Shown here: one piece after another, positions 36,725 through 46,350 of the stretch
How positions within the stretch are numbered: the stretch's first letter is position 1
Layout of the letters: the number at the start of each line of letters is the position of its first letter
DNA from: Methylocystis echinoides
GTDB lineage: Bacteria; Pseudomonadota; Alphaproteobacteria; Rhizobiales; Beijerinckiaceae
Assembly (NCBI RefSeq): GCF_027923385.1
Contig: NZ_BSEC01000001.1
Span: 4,147,430 to 4,211,429, forward strand
DNA length: 64,000 bases
Direction of reading: 5' to 3'
Translations under genes and position numbers: made by a program
Notes under the pieces: generated by a model
Told to the model about the DNA's origin: nothing
Seen by the model: only the letters and a program-made list of their open reading frames with translations
Databases searched by the model: none

Positions 36725-37558
36725 TCAGGTCTGCGCCGCGCCCGTGCGAACGATCGTTCCGACATGCTCCCCGCGCAGCGCCGCCGTCAATCGACCGCGC
36801 GCAAGTCCGTTGACGATCTGCACATGCTGAAGATGCCGCGCATTCAGCATCACATCCACAAGCGCGCGATCGAAGGGCAGCGTGGCGTCGCTCTTTGCGA
36901 GCTCCGCCGCGCTCGTCTCCCGAAGCAATTGCGCCGACGCGGCGTCTGGCCCGTTCGGATCGACCGTGAACACGCCGTCCACGTCCTCGACAATGGTGAG
37001 GCCGGCGGCGCCGAGCGCGTCGGCGACCAGAAAGGCGCCCGTATCCGCCCGATGCGGCGGAATGCGCGAGGTTGGGAACTCGTGATGGTGGTAGGGCGGG
37101 AAGGCGCTGCCGACGACCGCGCGCGCCGCGCTCAGGTGAATGGCGAGCTGACTCGCAATGGTGGGGTGCTCGACATAGGAGACACCCTCCGGCGCGAGCA
37201 GCGAGGCGAGAATATGCCCGTTCTGGCCGGCTTCGCTCGCCGCGAGCGGCGCAAGCGAACCAACCGGCAGTCCGAGATCGAGACCGACCCCATAGAGATG
37301 GCGGGCGCGAATGCCTGCGCCGGTCAGAATCAGCAGGCGATGCTCGGGCAGGAGACTGCGCAATTCCTCAACGACGGGAAGAATCGCATCGGCGCCCCGA
37401 TCCATGATCGAGCGGCCGCCGATCTTCACGACCTGCAACCACGGCAGCAGGCGGATGGGCCGCCGTCCGGCGACGGGTCGGGTGAGATCCCCGTCGAGCA
37501 GCGTCTGGCGCGCGAGCGGCGAAATGATGTGCTTGATGTTGTTGGAGCCGTTGGTCAT
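36725..37558 (-). CDS. mosA: molybdenum storage protein subunit alpha
   Basis: A 277-residue subunit of the ATP-dependent MoSto cage that stores polyoxomolybdate. It is very close to Azotobacter vinelandii MosA as I recall it: [41 protein letters not shown] in parts, [24 protein letters not shown] with the His cluster, and [19 protein letters not shown]. The fold is that of UMP kinase. ATG 37558 is preferred to TTG 37573 because it matches the homologue. It follows mosB by 12 bases; both are on the minus strand. Confidence 0.93.
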   Translation of the reverse strand: MTNGSNNIKHIISPLARQTLLDGDLTRPVAGRRPIRLLPWLQVVKIGGRSIMDRGADAILPVVEELRSLLPEHRLLILTGAGIRARHLYGVGLDLGLPVGSLAPLAASEAGQNGHILASLLAPEGVSYVEHPTIASQLAIHLSAARAVVGSAFPPYHHHEFPTSRIPPHRADTGAFLVADALGAAGLTIVEDVDGVFTVDPNGPDAASAQLLRETSAAELAKSDATLPFDRALVDVMLNARHLQHVQIVNGLARGRLTAALRGEHVGTIVRTGAAQT

Positions 37559-37569
37559 GGCCGTCTTTC

Positions 37570-38382
37570 TCAATCCGCCGTAATGATGGTGCCGACATGC
37601 TCACCCGCGAGCGCGCGCGTGAGATTGCCGGGCACGAGACCATTGACCACCTGCACCTGGCGAATATGGCGGGCCGCCTTCAGCAGATCCAGCACCGGAA
37701 ACTCCAGGATGGAGTCGTGCAGTCCCTGCGCTTTCATCTCGTCGACTGAAATTCGGGCGATGAATTTGGCGTCCGTCGCGGTTTTGGGGTTCGCCGTATA
37801 GAGCCCGTTTTCATCCTTTACATAGATCATGGCCTTGCAGCCAAACTGTTCCGCCAGCAGGAAGCATCCGGCGTCGGTTCGGTAGGGCGGAATCACGCTC
37901 TCCGCGGCCGGACGCATCCACAAATTGTAAGGCGGCATGCCGCTGAAAACGACGGCGCTCACCTCCGCGAGATAGAGCGGAACCGCGGAGAGCCCCGCCC
38001 CCTCCACCGCCGATATGCCGTGTTTCGCGAGAAGCTGTCCCAGCATGGCGGCGTTCTGATCCGCAACCGACGCGCCCAGTTGCGACAGCACGCCCGCAGG
38101 CAGGCCGAGGCCGGCCGCGATCGAATAGAGATGTCGCGCCCGCGTGCCCGCGCCGGTGCCGATCAGAAGCTTGTGGACCCTGCGCGCCGCCACGATTTCA
38201 TCGACGAGCGGATAGACTGCGGCGCGGCCCCGATCGATGACGCTCTGTCCGCCGATCTTGATGACCGACGCGTCCGGCAGGATACGAAAGTCCGCCGCAT
38301 TCTCCGCAGCCTGCAACAGCGCGGGATCAGTCAGCGACCGCTGCATCAAAAGCGCTTCGAGTTCCGCTGTGGTCTGGGACAT
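37570..38382 (-). CDS. mosB: molybdenum storage protein subunit beta
   Basis: A 270-residue beta subunit. It matches Azotobacter MosB closely in recognisable blocks: [78 protein letters not shown] and [20 protein letters not shown]. It assembles with MosA into a hexameric cage that hydrolyses ATP to load molybdate. Here mosB precedes mosA, the reverse of the Azotobacter order. The ATG at 38382 follows AAGG. Confidence 0.94.
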   Translation of the reverse strand: MSQTTAELEALLMQRSLTDPALLQAAENAADFRILPDASVIKIGGQSVIDRGRAAVYPLVDEIVAARRVHKLLIGTGAGTRARHLYSIAAGLGLPAGVLSQLGASVADQNAAMLGQLLAKHGISAVEGAGLSAVPLYLAEVSAVVFSGMPPYNLWMRPAAESVIPPYRTDAGCFLLAEQFGCKAMIYVKDENGLYTANPKTATDAKFIARISVDEMKAQGLHDSILEFPVLDLLKAARHIRQVQVVNGLVPGNLTRALAGEHVGTIITAD

Positions 38383-38529
38383 GAGTGGCCTTTCTTCGTG
38401 TCGGGACCGACAGCCACGTTAGCCAGCCAGGCGCAGGTTCCGCAATATGCGAAAAACGGGCAAATTCGCGAGACTTTTACGCGCGAGCTTGCTCGACTAT
38501 TACAGCTTGGGTTCCGATCGGCGATGACG

Positions 38530-41500
38530 TCAAGGGCCCCGACGCGGGACGTGGGCCGTCAGCTTCTCAACCAGCTCCTCGAGACTGATGGGTTTGGCGA
38601 TGAAATCGTCGCATCCGGCGTCGAGCGCCCGCTGGCGTTGCTCGGGCAGCACGCCGGCGGTCAGGGCGATGACCGGCAGGTCAGTCAGGCCGAGCTCCGT
38701 CCGGATCGCGCGCGTGGCGGCGAGGCCGTCCATGACCGGCATTTGCACGTCCATCAGAACCGCGTGGAATTCCGCCGGACCTGCCTTCAATACCTGGACC
38801 GCCTGCTGGCCATCCACGGTCAACGTGACGCGCGCACCTTCGCTGATCAGCATCTGTTCAATGACCATGCGGTTGACGCGCGTATCATCGACAATCAGGC
38901 AATGGAGGCCCGAGAGGCGCCGCTCCTCCCTCGGGGCGGGCGGGGACCCCGGCGGCCGGAGCGGCGTTTCCGGGATCGCCATATCGAAGGGCAGTTCGAA
39001 CCAGAAGGTGCTGCCGGCTCCTTCGGAGCTTTCCACGCCAATCACGCCCCCCATCAATTCGACGAGACGCTTGCAGATCGACAATCCCAGGCCCGTGCCG
39101 CCGAAGCGCCGGGTGATCGAGGCGTCGGCCTGCACGAAGGGATCGAAGAGAGCCGACAATTTCCCGGCTCCGACGCCGATCCCGCTGTCTCGAACCTCGA
39201 AGCGCAGGCGCACCGATGAAGGCGTCTGCGCGAGAGGGTGGATGAACACCCTGACGCCGCCCTTCTCCGTGAACTTTATGGCGTTGCCGACCAGATTGAT
39301 GAGGACCTGCTCAAGCCTGAGCACATCACCCAGAAGCAACGCGGAGCAGGTCCCGGGCGCGCAGACGATCTCGAAAGTCAGTTGCTTGCTTTGCGCGGAG
39401 GGTCCCAGAAGGTTTTTGACGTTCTTCAACGCCGATTCGAGCGCAAACGGCTCGCGCTCCACAACGAGCTGGCCGGCCTCGATCTTCGAGAAGTCGAGAA
39501 TATCGTTGATGATCCCCATCAGCGTGGAGCCAGAGTCGTCGATCTGTCGCGTCAGCTTGCGCTGATCCGGGCTGAGCTTTTCCCGTTCCAGCAACTGCGC
39601 TGCGCCGATGACGCCGTTCAGCGGCGTGCGGATCTCATGGCTCATCTTGGCGAGAAACTCGCTCTTGGCTTCATTCGCCGCCTGCGCCTGTCGAGCCTGC
39701 TCCTCGAGCAAGCTCATATTGAGCCGCAGCTCATCTTCCAGGCGTTTGCGCTCCGTAATGTCGACCACCATTCCCAGCGCGCCGACATAGTCGCCGTTCT
39801 CATATATCGGCCGAGCGCTCAGCAGCGCCCATAAATGCGACCCGTCCTTGCGCTGGTATTTGAAGTCGTATGTTTCAGCAACTCCGGCTCGTCGAGACGA
39901 TAATTTCTCTTGCGCGATTCCCTTCCATTCGTCGGTCATAAATTCGTAGATCGCGCGCCCGAGCATCTCCTCAGCCGTGTAGCCGAGCATTTCAGCCATT
40001 TTCGCATTCACGAAGCTCGTCTTCGATTCCTTGTCGAGCATCCAGACGCCTTCGAGCGCGGTTTCGACGATGCGTTGATAGCGATCCTCGGAACGCTGCA
40101 ATAGGGCCGTTTGCCCTTCCTTCAGGGGCGTTATGTCCCAAACCGCCCCCATCGCGCGAACTGCGCGGCCCTCCATGTCCGAGAGGATCTCCCCTTTCGA
40201 CCTCAGCCAGCGGATTGCGCCGTCGTTTTTGCGAATGATCCGGCATTCTGCATCAATGCGCCTGCCGCCGGAAAACGCCTCCTGCACGAGGGTCTCGTAT
40301 TCCGAGCGGTCCTCCGGATGCAGGCGTTCGAGAAAATCGCCATAGGAAATTGAAGTTCCGCGAGGCAGTCCCAAAATTTGATAGTATTCGTCATTCACAT
40401 AGGCCTGATTGGCGCCAAGGTCCCAGTCCCAGATGCCGATTTCGGCCGCTGACTGCGCCAGAGTCAGGCGTTCCGAAGTTTGGCGCAACTCACGTTCGAT
40501 CCTTTTCCTGTCGGTTGTCTCGTCCACCACGACGCCGCAACCCGAAATCTCGCCGCCCTCGCCGAAGATCGGATACCAGTTGTCAACGAAGTAACGTGTG
40601 ACCCCGGGCTGGGCGGGTGTCTCGCCAGAAAGTTCCCGGCCCTCGATGGGCGTCCCCTTGGCGAGGACGGCTTTTCCGGCCTCCTCGATGAGCGCAGCCA
40701 TAGTGGGAACAGTTTCGCCAATCGTTCTCCCAAGATAGGCTTCCGGCGGCGGTCCGCCGATTTCAGCCAGGCGCTGATTGATGCGGCGAATGCGCATTTG
40801 CTTGTCGAAAAAGGCAAGTCCAATCGGAGCGTTTTGATAAATAGCGTCTAATTGCTGGTTCTGCTGCCGGAGCAATTCCGCGTTGAGACGCAACGCTTGT
40901 TCATTCGCCTTTCGGTCGCTGACGTCGGTATGAGTGCCAACAGCCCGAATGGGCGCTCCCGACTCGTCTCTTTCGACGACTTTTCCCCGACTCACGATCC
41001 AGTGGTATGAGCCGTCTTTCGCGCGAAGGCGGAACTCCAGCTGGTAGGAGCCGGGCGAAACAAGCAGCTCCCGTGCAAGCGTGACGATCCGCTCCCGGTC
41101 GTCCGGATGAAGCAGATCAATCCAGGAGGTTACACACCCGGCCTGCCATTCGGAAGCCTCATAGCCGAGCATCCGGTAATATGCGGGGCTATAGGTGACG
41201 TGGTCCGTCTTCAGGTTCCAGTCCCAGATGCCGTCGCTTGCCGCATCCACGGCGTATCGATACCGCTCTTCACTCTCGCGCAACAATTCCTCTGCTCGCC
41301 TTTGCGCGGTGATGTCTTCGGCGAAGACAAGGACGCCGCCGATCTCTCCATCCGCACAGCGCCATGGAATGATCCGAGAGCGCACCCAATGAACTTTTCC
41401 TCGAGGAGTCTCGAAATGGTCTTCCGTTGGCGTAATGGTTTCTCCTGCGAGGGCACGAAGGTGTGCGCTTCGAAATTTCTCCTCCGCGTCCGGGAAAACG

Positions 41501-41721
41501 TCGTAGGCGCTACGGCCTAAAATGGAAATGTCGAGATCGCGTTCAGATAGCCAGCGTTGGCTGACGGCGATGTAGCGCATTTCTCGGTCGAACATCGCCA
41601 TGGCAAGGGATGATTGTTCGATGAACGCACGCAGATCTGTCGCCGACAATGCAAGGTGTCCTCTGATTAGGAGGGTGATTGTGAATGCCCCGCGCGCCTT
41701 CAAATTGTCGGGGCCAACCAT
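38530..41721 (-). CDS. multi-PAS hybrid sensor histidine kinase/response regulator
   Basis: A 1063-residue soluble sensor. Five PAS repeats are visible at about 30-140, 150-270, 285-400, 415-535 and 545-660 (each with a PAC tail such as VGTHTDVSDRKANE or GAVWDITPLKEG). The kinase core has His695 in MSHEIRTPLNG, and ATP-site motifs NLVGNAIKFTEKGG and GTGLGLSICKRLVE. A receiver domain at about 940-1055 carries Asp991 (VLMDVQMPVMDG). No membrane segments. The start could be slightly later. No partner is adjacent; it faces mosB with 148 bases between, so a Mo link is only positional. Confidence 0.9.
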   Translation of the reverse strand: MVGPDNLKARGAFTITLLIRGHLALSATDLRAFIEQSSLAMAMFDREMRYIAVSQRWLSERDLDISILGRSAYDVFPDAEEKFRSAHLRALAGETITPTEDHFETPRGKVHWVRSRIIPWRCADGEIGGVLVFAEDITAQRRAEELLRESEERYRYAVDAASDGIWDWNLKTDHVTYSPAYYRMLGYEASEWQAGCVTSWIDLLHPDDRERIVTLARELLVSPGSYQLEFRLRAKDGSYHWIVSRGKVVERDESGAPIRAVGTHTDVSDRKANEQALRLNAELLRQQNQQLDAIYQNAPIGLAFFDKQMRIRRINQRLAEIGGPPPEAYLGRTIGETVPTMAALIEEAGKAVLAKGTPIEGRELSGETPAQPGVTRYFVDNWYPIFGEGGEISGCGVVVDETTDRKRIERELRQTSERLTLAQSAAEIGIWDWDLGANQAYVNDEYYQILGLPRGTSISYGDFLERLHPEDRSEYETLVQEAFSGGRRIDAECRIIRKNDGAIRWLRSKGEILSDMEGRAVRAMGAVWDITPLKEGQTALLQRSEDRYQRIVETALEGVWMLDKESKTSFVNAKMAEMLGYTAEEMLGRAIYEFMTDEWKGIAQEKLSSRRAGVAETYDFKYQRKDGSHLWALLSARPIYENGDYVGALGMVVDITERKRLEDELRLNMSLLEEQARQAQAANEAKSEFLAKMSHEIRTPLNGVIGAAQLLEREKLSPDQRKLTRQIDDSGSTLMGIINDILDFSKIEAGQLVVEREPFALESALKNVKNLLGPSAQSKQLTFEIVCAPGTCSALLLGDVLRLEQVLINLVGNAIKFTEKGGVRVFIHPLAQTPSSVRLRFEVRDSGIGVGAGKLSALFDPFVQADASITRRFGGTGLGLSICKRLVELMGGVIGVESSEGAGSTFWFELPFDMAIPETPLRPPGSPPAPREERRLSGLHCLIVDDTRVNRMVIEQMLISEGARVTLTVDGQQAVQVLKAGPAEFHAVLMDVQMPVMDGLAATRAIRTELGLTDLPVIALTAGVLPEQRQRALDAGCDDFIAKPISLEELVEKLTAHVPRRGP

Positions 41722-42272
41722 GAAACGGGAGCATCATATCCAACGCATGCCGTTCAGCGGCAAGGCTTATCTTGGGTGATCCCATCAAGCGCCGAGAAAA
41801 TCGAGGCTACTTTCAGAAAACGGCTCGAACGAAAAGGCTTCATCTTGAGCTTTGCTTTGCCTGGCAGGCGCCGGCGCGTGGCTGACAGCAAGGCGTGCAG
41901 GAAATGCGCGCCTTTTTGGCTCCGCCCCTCCCCCCGTCCAAGACATATTCAGCAGCGTCTGAGCCCCTGACACTGGCAGGCCGCCAGGCTCGAACATTCG
42001 CTTGGCTGACAATTTTGCTTGAAAAACCCGCGATTTGAAATCTCGGCGTTCTGGTAGGCGTCAAGCGCATGAGCGGACCGCGCTTGGCGGCCTCCGCAAT
42101 CGGTTGGGGCCATAGGCCGCGAGGCGGCGGAGCATAAAGCTGCCGAGTGGCCATTTTTCAAGAACCCGCCTGACTTTAGACATTCTTGCCGGAACTCGGC
42201 TTTGCCGTTAAGTCACGCGCGTCGGCGCGTCCGGCGCACTTCTAAAGAGACCTTTCAGATCGGCTGACCAAT
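41722..42272. other. 551-base gap without a gene
   Basis: Upstream region of both the hybrid kinase (leftward) and the Na/Pi cotransporter (rightward). Short open frames here have no start signal or recognisable product. I see no convincing promoter motif, repeat or RNA structure. Confidence 0.5.
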
Positions 42273-43832
42273 ATGGATAAAACTTCCATTATGACCATTC
42301 TGGGCGGGGTCGGCCTGTTCCTCTTGGGCATTCATCACCTCACCGAAGGATTGAAAGGCTTTGCCGGCGATGCGCTCCGGCGCGCGCTGCAAACGCTCGT
42401 GCGCGGCCGGCTGAGCGCTGTCGTGTTCGGCGCGATTTTTACCGCGCTCATTCAATCCTCCAGCGCGACGGTGATGACGGTCATCGGTTTCGTGAGCGCG
42501 GGGCTCGTCACTTTTTCACAAGCGATCGGCGTGCTCATTGGCGCCACATTCGGGACCACGACGACGCCCTGGATGGTCGCGTTCTTTGGTTTTCGTGTGC
42601 AAATTTCGTCCTTTGCCATGCCGATGGTCGGCGTCGGCGCCTTTCTCTGGTTGATCGCCAGCGGTCGCACGCGCGCGCTCGGCGCCATCCTCGCCGGTTT
42701 CGGGCTGATCTTCGTCGGGCTGGATTATTTGCAGACCGGGATGGGGTCCGTGTCGTGGAACATCGAGTCCTTCGTTGGCGACGGCTGGGCGGCCAAATGG
42801 GCGCTCGCGGGCATCGGCGTCGTGATGACGGTCGTCATGCAATCATCGAGCGCCGCCGCCGCGGCGACCCTGGTCGCGCTGCACGCGGGCAATGTCACCT
42901 TTCTTCAGGCGTGCGCGATGGTGGTCGGCCAGAGCGTCGGCACCGCCGCGACGAGCGCCGCGCTCGGCGCGATGAGCGGCGGCCTCGCCGTGCGGCGGTC
43001 GGCGCTCGCGCATGTCCTCTTCAGCCTCATCGTCGGCGCGCTGGGAATGCTGCTCCTCGACCCGCTCGCCCGCGCCGCAACATGGTCGGTGTCATCGCTG
43101 GATGATTATGACGGCGTGCTGGGGCTCGCCGCCTTCAGCAGCCTTTTCAAGCTGATGGGCGTCGTCGTCTTCTTCCCCTGGCTGGATCGCTATGCCCGCT
43201 TCATCGTGAATATGACAGGCAAGGGAACGGAGACCGCCGTCAGCCGACTGGAGCCGACGCTCGCCCAGGCGGGGGGACCGATCGCTCTGGAGGCGGCCTA
43301 TCGCGCCCTTCTCGACCTTTCGCGCGAGACGGTCGAAGCCGTCAGCAAGCGGCTCGAGGGGGAAAGCGCGCCTTTCGAACCGCCGCAGGACTCCCTGCGC
43401 CAGATCGAACGTTTTATCGAGACCCTGTCTCTGGAAACTCTCGATTCAGCGGAGATGGAGGGGCGGCTTGTCCGTCTCGTTCACGCCATCGATCATCTGA
43501 AGCAGGTGCAAGACGATCTGGAGAAAGCGCCTGCAACCGCGAACGGGCCGCCGCTCCCGGCAGGCGTCGCGGGCGCGAGGGCCCTGACCGATTGGCTGGC
43601 CCATTGCGGACAGCAGAGCGGCGAGGCTGCGGTCGGCGCGATCGACGTCGCATCGAGAGAGATGGAAGCGCAGCGCAAAAGCGCGCGCGAGGCGATCCTT
43701 GTATCGGTGGCGCGCCAGGAAACGACGACGACCACGGCGGATCAGACGCTGCAATCGCTGCAATGGTCCGACGAGGCGCTTCAGCATTGCGCGCGGCTGA
43801 TCGACGCCCTTCAATCCGCATCGGCCGGATAA
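42273..43832 (+). CDS. Na/Pi cotransporter family protein
   Basis: A 519-residue inner-membrane transporter. Two inverted copies of the QSSSA motif are present, at about residues 61-65 (LIQSSSATVMTVIGF) and 190-194 (VMQSSSAAAAATLVAL), the hallmark of the family. About eight membrane segments fill the first 310 residues, and a soluble PhoU-like helical region occupies about 340-515. It likely takes up phosphate with Na+, or exports it as in some bacterial homologues. Monocistronic, followed by the Mrp operon 200 bases on. Confidence 0.92.
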   Translation: MDKTSIMTILGGVGLFLLGIHHLTEGLKGFAGDALRRALQTLVRGRLSAVVFGAIFTALIQSSSATVMTVIGFVSAGLVTFSQAIGVLIGATFGTTTTPWMVAFFGFRVQISSFAMPMVGVGAFLWLIASGRTRALGAILAGFGLIFVGLDYLQTGMGSVSWNIESFVGDGWAAKWALAGIGVVMTVVMQSSSAAAAATLVALHAGNVTFLQACAMVVGQSVGTAATSAALGAMSGGLAVRRSALAHVLFSLIVGALGMLLLDPLARAATWSVSSLDDYDGVLGLAAFSSLFKLMGVVVFFPWLDRYARFIVNMTGKGTETAVSRLEPTLAQAGGPIALEAAYRALLDLSRETVEAVSKRLEGESAPFEPPQDSLRQIERFIETLSLETLDSAEMEGRLVRLVHAIDHLKQVQDDLEKAPATANGPPLPAGVAGARALTDWLAHCGQQSGEAAVGAIDVASREMEAQRKSAREAILVSVARQETTTTTADQTLQSLQWSDEALQHCARLIDALQSASAG

Positions 43833-44031
43833 CAACCGGCCTGCTTCCCTGATACCTTTCTCAATGAGTTTGCAGCCCGCGAGCCGAATGCGCGTGACGC
43901 CATAATTCCCCACGAAGCTTGACTCCCCACGCTTCCGCATCACTATTTGGTTGGAATTTTATCTATTTCCCACATATACCCTGCTGTTTGGGGGATCGCG
44001 CGATAGTCGGGCGGTCGGAGCGAAGGTTGAT

Positions 44032-44529
44032 ATGTCAGCCACTGATCAGACAGCCTGTTTTTTCGTCAGGTCGCTCGCTTTCTTGTGCCTTTGGTCTGTC
44101 GTTAATGCCGTGTCGACGGCCGATCTTGCGATCGGCGCGTTCACGGCGGGCGCCGCCGCCTGGGCAAGCATGTGTCTTTTTCCCTGCAGGCGCGACAGGC
44201 CCGACCTCATCGCGTGGACCGCGCTCCTCGCCAGAATTCCGGTTCAGGCGCTTGTCGCGGGCGCGCAGGTCGCGCGTCGCGCCCTCGACCCTGCCCTGCC
44301 CCTGCATCCCGGTTGGAAGCCCTATGAGACGGCCCTGCCCGAGGGGACCGCACAGGACATCTTCGCCGCATTCGCCGCGCTGCTGCCCGGCTCCGTGCCG
44401 GTCCGCAGGGGGACCTCTGGAACATTCGATATTCACTGCCTCGATGTCGACGCGCCCATCGCATCGACGCTCGCAGGCGAGGAGGCGCGGCTGAAGACGG
44501 CGCTCGGATTGGAACCGCGCGATGGATGA
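44032..44529 (+). CDS. mrpE: Na+/H+ antiporter subunit E (MrpE)
   Basis: A 165-residue MrpE. Two N-terminal membrane segments (FFVRSLAFLCLWSVVNAVST; LAIGAFTAGAAAWASMCLF) are followed by the soluble MrpE domain with VQALVAGAQVARRALDPALPLHP and a C-terminal DIHCLDVDAPI. ATG 44032 begins at the first membrane segment. Its stop overlaps mrpF by 8 bases. First gene of the antiporter operon, so order here is E-F-G first. Confidence 0.88.
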   Translation: MSATDQTACFFVRSLAFLCLWSVVNAVSTADLAIGAFTAGAAAWASMCLFPCRRDRPDLIAWTALLARIPVQALVAGAQVARRALDPALPLHPGWKPYETALPEGTAQDIFAAFAALLPGSVPVRRGTSGTFDIHCLDVDAPIASTLAGEEARLKTALGLEPRDG

Positions 44530-44818
44530 GTTCTTTCTTGCGGCGGCGGCCCTGATCGTGGCGACGACCGCGATCGGTCTCTTTCGCGTCCTCAGCGGAC
44601 CGAGCGACGCCGATCGTTTGATGGCCTCGCAACTTCTCGGGACGGGCGGCGTCGCGGCGCTGCTTCTCGCCGAGGCGCGCGGCGCCGGCGGCGCGGTGGA
44701 TGTTGCGCTGGTTCTGGCGCTTCTGGCGGCCTTCGGCGGCGTCGCCTTCGTCAAGGCGGCCGGCGGCGCACGTGACGGCGGGGATTTGCAGGAATCGGGC
44801 GATGGCGCTGGCGACTGA
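44522..44818 (+). CDS. mrpF: antiporter subunit F (MrpF)
   Basis: A 98-residue three-helix MrpF. The family core is LIVATTAIGLFRVLSGPSDADRLMASQLLG in parts, with the conserved GPS-DR motif linking segments 1 and 2. The tail after residue 82 is hydrophilic (GARDGGDLQES). Overlaps mrpE and mrpG on either side, showing coupled translation. Confidence 0.92.
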   Translation: MDEFFLAAAALIVATTAIGLFRVLSGPSDADRLMASQLLGTGGVAALLLAEARGAGGAVDVALVLALLAAFGGVAFVKAAGGARDGGDLQESGDGAGD

Positions 44819-45095
44819 CATCTTCTCCATCCTCTGCATCAGCGCCGGCGTGTTCTTCTTCTTCGCTGGCGCGGTGGCGCTGCTGCGCTTCCCCGATACG
44901 CTGACGCGACTGCACGCCCTGACCAAGGCCGACAATCTCGGCCTCGGTCTCGTGGTGCTGGGTCTTCTCCCGCAGGTCGACGGCGTGCTGCCCGCGCTGA
45001 AACTTTGTCTGGTCTGGATCGTGACGCAGCTCGCGGGGACGACGCTCAGCCAATTGATTGCCCGCGTCGCCAGAGAGAAAGCCTCAAAAGCATGA
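44802..45095 (+). CDS. mrpG: antiporter subunit G (MrpG)
   Basis: A 97-residue MrpG with three membrane segments. Marker sequence is AGAVALLRFPDTLTRLHALTKADNLGLGLVVLG in parts, where the RFPD-RLHA-K motif is characteristic. It begins at ATG 44802 inside the mrpF tail and ends with an ATGA overlap on the next gene. Confidence 0.93.
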   Translation: MALATDIFSILCISAGVFFFFAGAVALLRFPDTLTRLHALTKADNLGLGLVVLGLLPQVDGVLPALKLCLVWIVTQLAGTTLSQLIARVAREKASKA

Positions 45096-46036
45096 CGCTC
45101 GCCGCCATTCTCGACGCGAGTTTCGCGGCGCTCACCCTGCTGGTGGCGACTTATGCGATTTTCGCGCGCGGCCTCTTCGCGGCGGTCGTCGCCTTCATTT
45201 CCTATGGCCTCCTGCTGGCGCTTGTCTGGGTTCGGCTCTCGGCGGTCGATGTGGCGCTCACCGAGGCGGCCATCGGCAGCGGCGTCACGGGCGCGCTGCT
45301 GATTGGCGCGGCGGCGCGCATCGGCGACGCGGATGGCGCGCGCGCGGGACAGCCGAAGGCGATGACGAAGATCATCGCGGCGCTGCTTTGCGTCGCCGTC
45401 ACGGCGGGGATCGCCGCCGCCGTATTGTCCCTGCCGACGCCGGCGCCGACATTGGCGCCGCGCGCTGTTCGGGAATTGCCCGCGACAGGTCTCGGCAATC
45501 CGGTGACAGGCGTGTTGCTCGCCTATCGCGCCATCGACACGCTGCTCGAGTCGGTGGTGCTGGTTTTCGCGCTGATCGGAATCTGGTCCTTCTCCCGCGA
45601 CGGCGCCTGGGGCGGCGCGCCGCGCTCTCCCGACGCGGGGACCTCCGACAGCGCCCTGACATTTCTCGGGCAATTACTGCCGCCGATCGCCATCATCGTC
45701 GGCGTCCATCTGGTCTGGACGGGAGCCGATGCGCCCGGCGGCGCCTTTCAGGGCGGAACCGTGCTGGCGGCGGCCTGGATCCTCGTGATGATCGCCGGCC
45801 TGAGGCAGCCGCCGCGCATCGATGGGGGCTGGCTTCGTTTCGCGCTCGTCGTCGGTCCGGCGCTGTTTCTCGCCATCGGCCTTATCGGCTACGGAATCGC
45901 GGGCGCCTTCCTCGCCTATCCCGAGGGCTTCGCCAAGCCGCTCATACTCCTCATCGAGGCGGCGCTGACGCTCTCCATCGCCGTGGCGCTGGGCCTGCTG
46001 GCGCTGGGCGCGCCGGCGAGGAGACATCAACCATGA
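45092..46036 (+). CDS. mrpB: MrpA C-terminal/MrpB-type fused subunit
   Basis: A 314-residue membrane protein combining a DUF4040 (MbhD) domain at about 5-90 (FAAVVAFISYGLLLALVWVRL; DVALTEAAIGSGVTGALLIGA), an MbhE-like segment at about 95-165 (NPVTGVLLAYRAIDTLLESVVL), and an MnhB domain at about 190-310 (VGVHLVWTGADAPGGAFQGGTVLAA). In canonical Mrp complexes the first two are the tail of MrpA. Here they are split from the antiporter part and joined to MrpB. Confidence 0.88.
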   Translation: MTLAAILDASFAALTLLVATYAIFARGLFAAVVAFISYGLLLALVWVRLSAVDVALTEAAIGSGVTGALLIGAAARIGDADGARAGQPKAMTKIIAALLCVAVTAGIAAAVLSLPTPAPTLAPRAVRELPATGLGNPVTGVLLAYRAIDTLLESVVLVFALIGIWSFSRDGAWGGAPRSPDAGTSDSALTFLGQLLPPIAIIVGVHLVWTGADAPGGAFQGGTVLAAAWILVMIAGLRQPPRIDGGWLRFALVVGPALFLAIGLIGYGIAGAFLAYPEGFAKPLILLIEAALTLSIAVALGLLALGAPARRHQP

Positions 46037-46350
46037 GTGTCGGCATGCTGGCGGGCCTCGGCGGCGCGGCGCTGATCGGACTCGGGCTCTATGGCCTGCT
46101 CACGCATCCGCATCTCCTGCGCAAGATCATCGGCTTCAACGTCATGGGCAGCGGCGTGTTTCTTCTCTTCGGCGCGATTGCGCGCCGGGGCGCGGCCGCG
46201 GGCCTCGGCGCAGACCCGGTTCCGCAGGCGCTGGTGATTACGGGCGTGGTCGTCGCCTTCTCGGCGACCGCGCTCGCCGTCTCCCTCCTGCTGCGCGTCG
46301 TCAGGGAAACCGGCGGTCCGTTTTTCCCCGATGACGACGGCGCGGCCTGA
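46033..46350 (+). CDS. mrpC: antiporter subunit C (MrpC, NuoK-like)
   Basis: A 105-residue NuoK homologue with three membrane segments: GLGGAALIGLGLYGLLTH, IIGFNVMGSGVFLLFGAIA, and ALVITGVVVAFSATALAVSLLLRV. The PQALVITGVVV block is diagnostic. ATG 46033 overlaps the previous stop (ATGA) and its own stop overlaps the mrpD start by one base. Confidence 0.92.
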   Translation: MSVGMLAGLGGAALIGLGLYGLLTHPHLLRKIIGFNVMGSGVFLLFGAIARRGAAAGLGADPVPQALVITGVVVAFSATALAVSLLLRVVRETGGPFFPDDDGAA

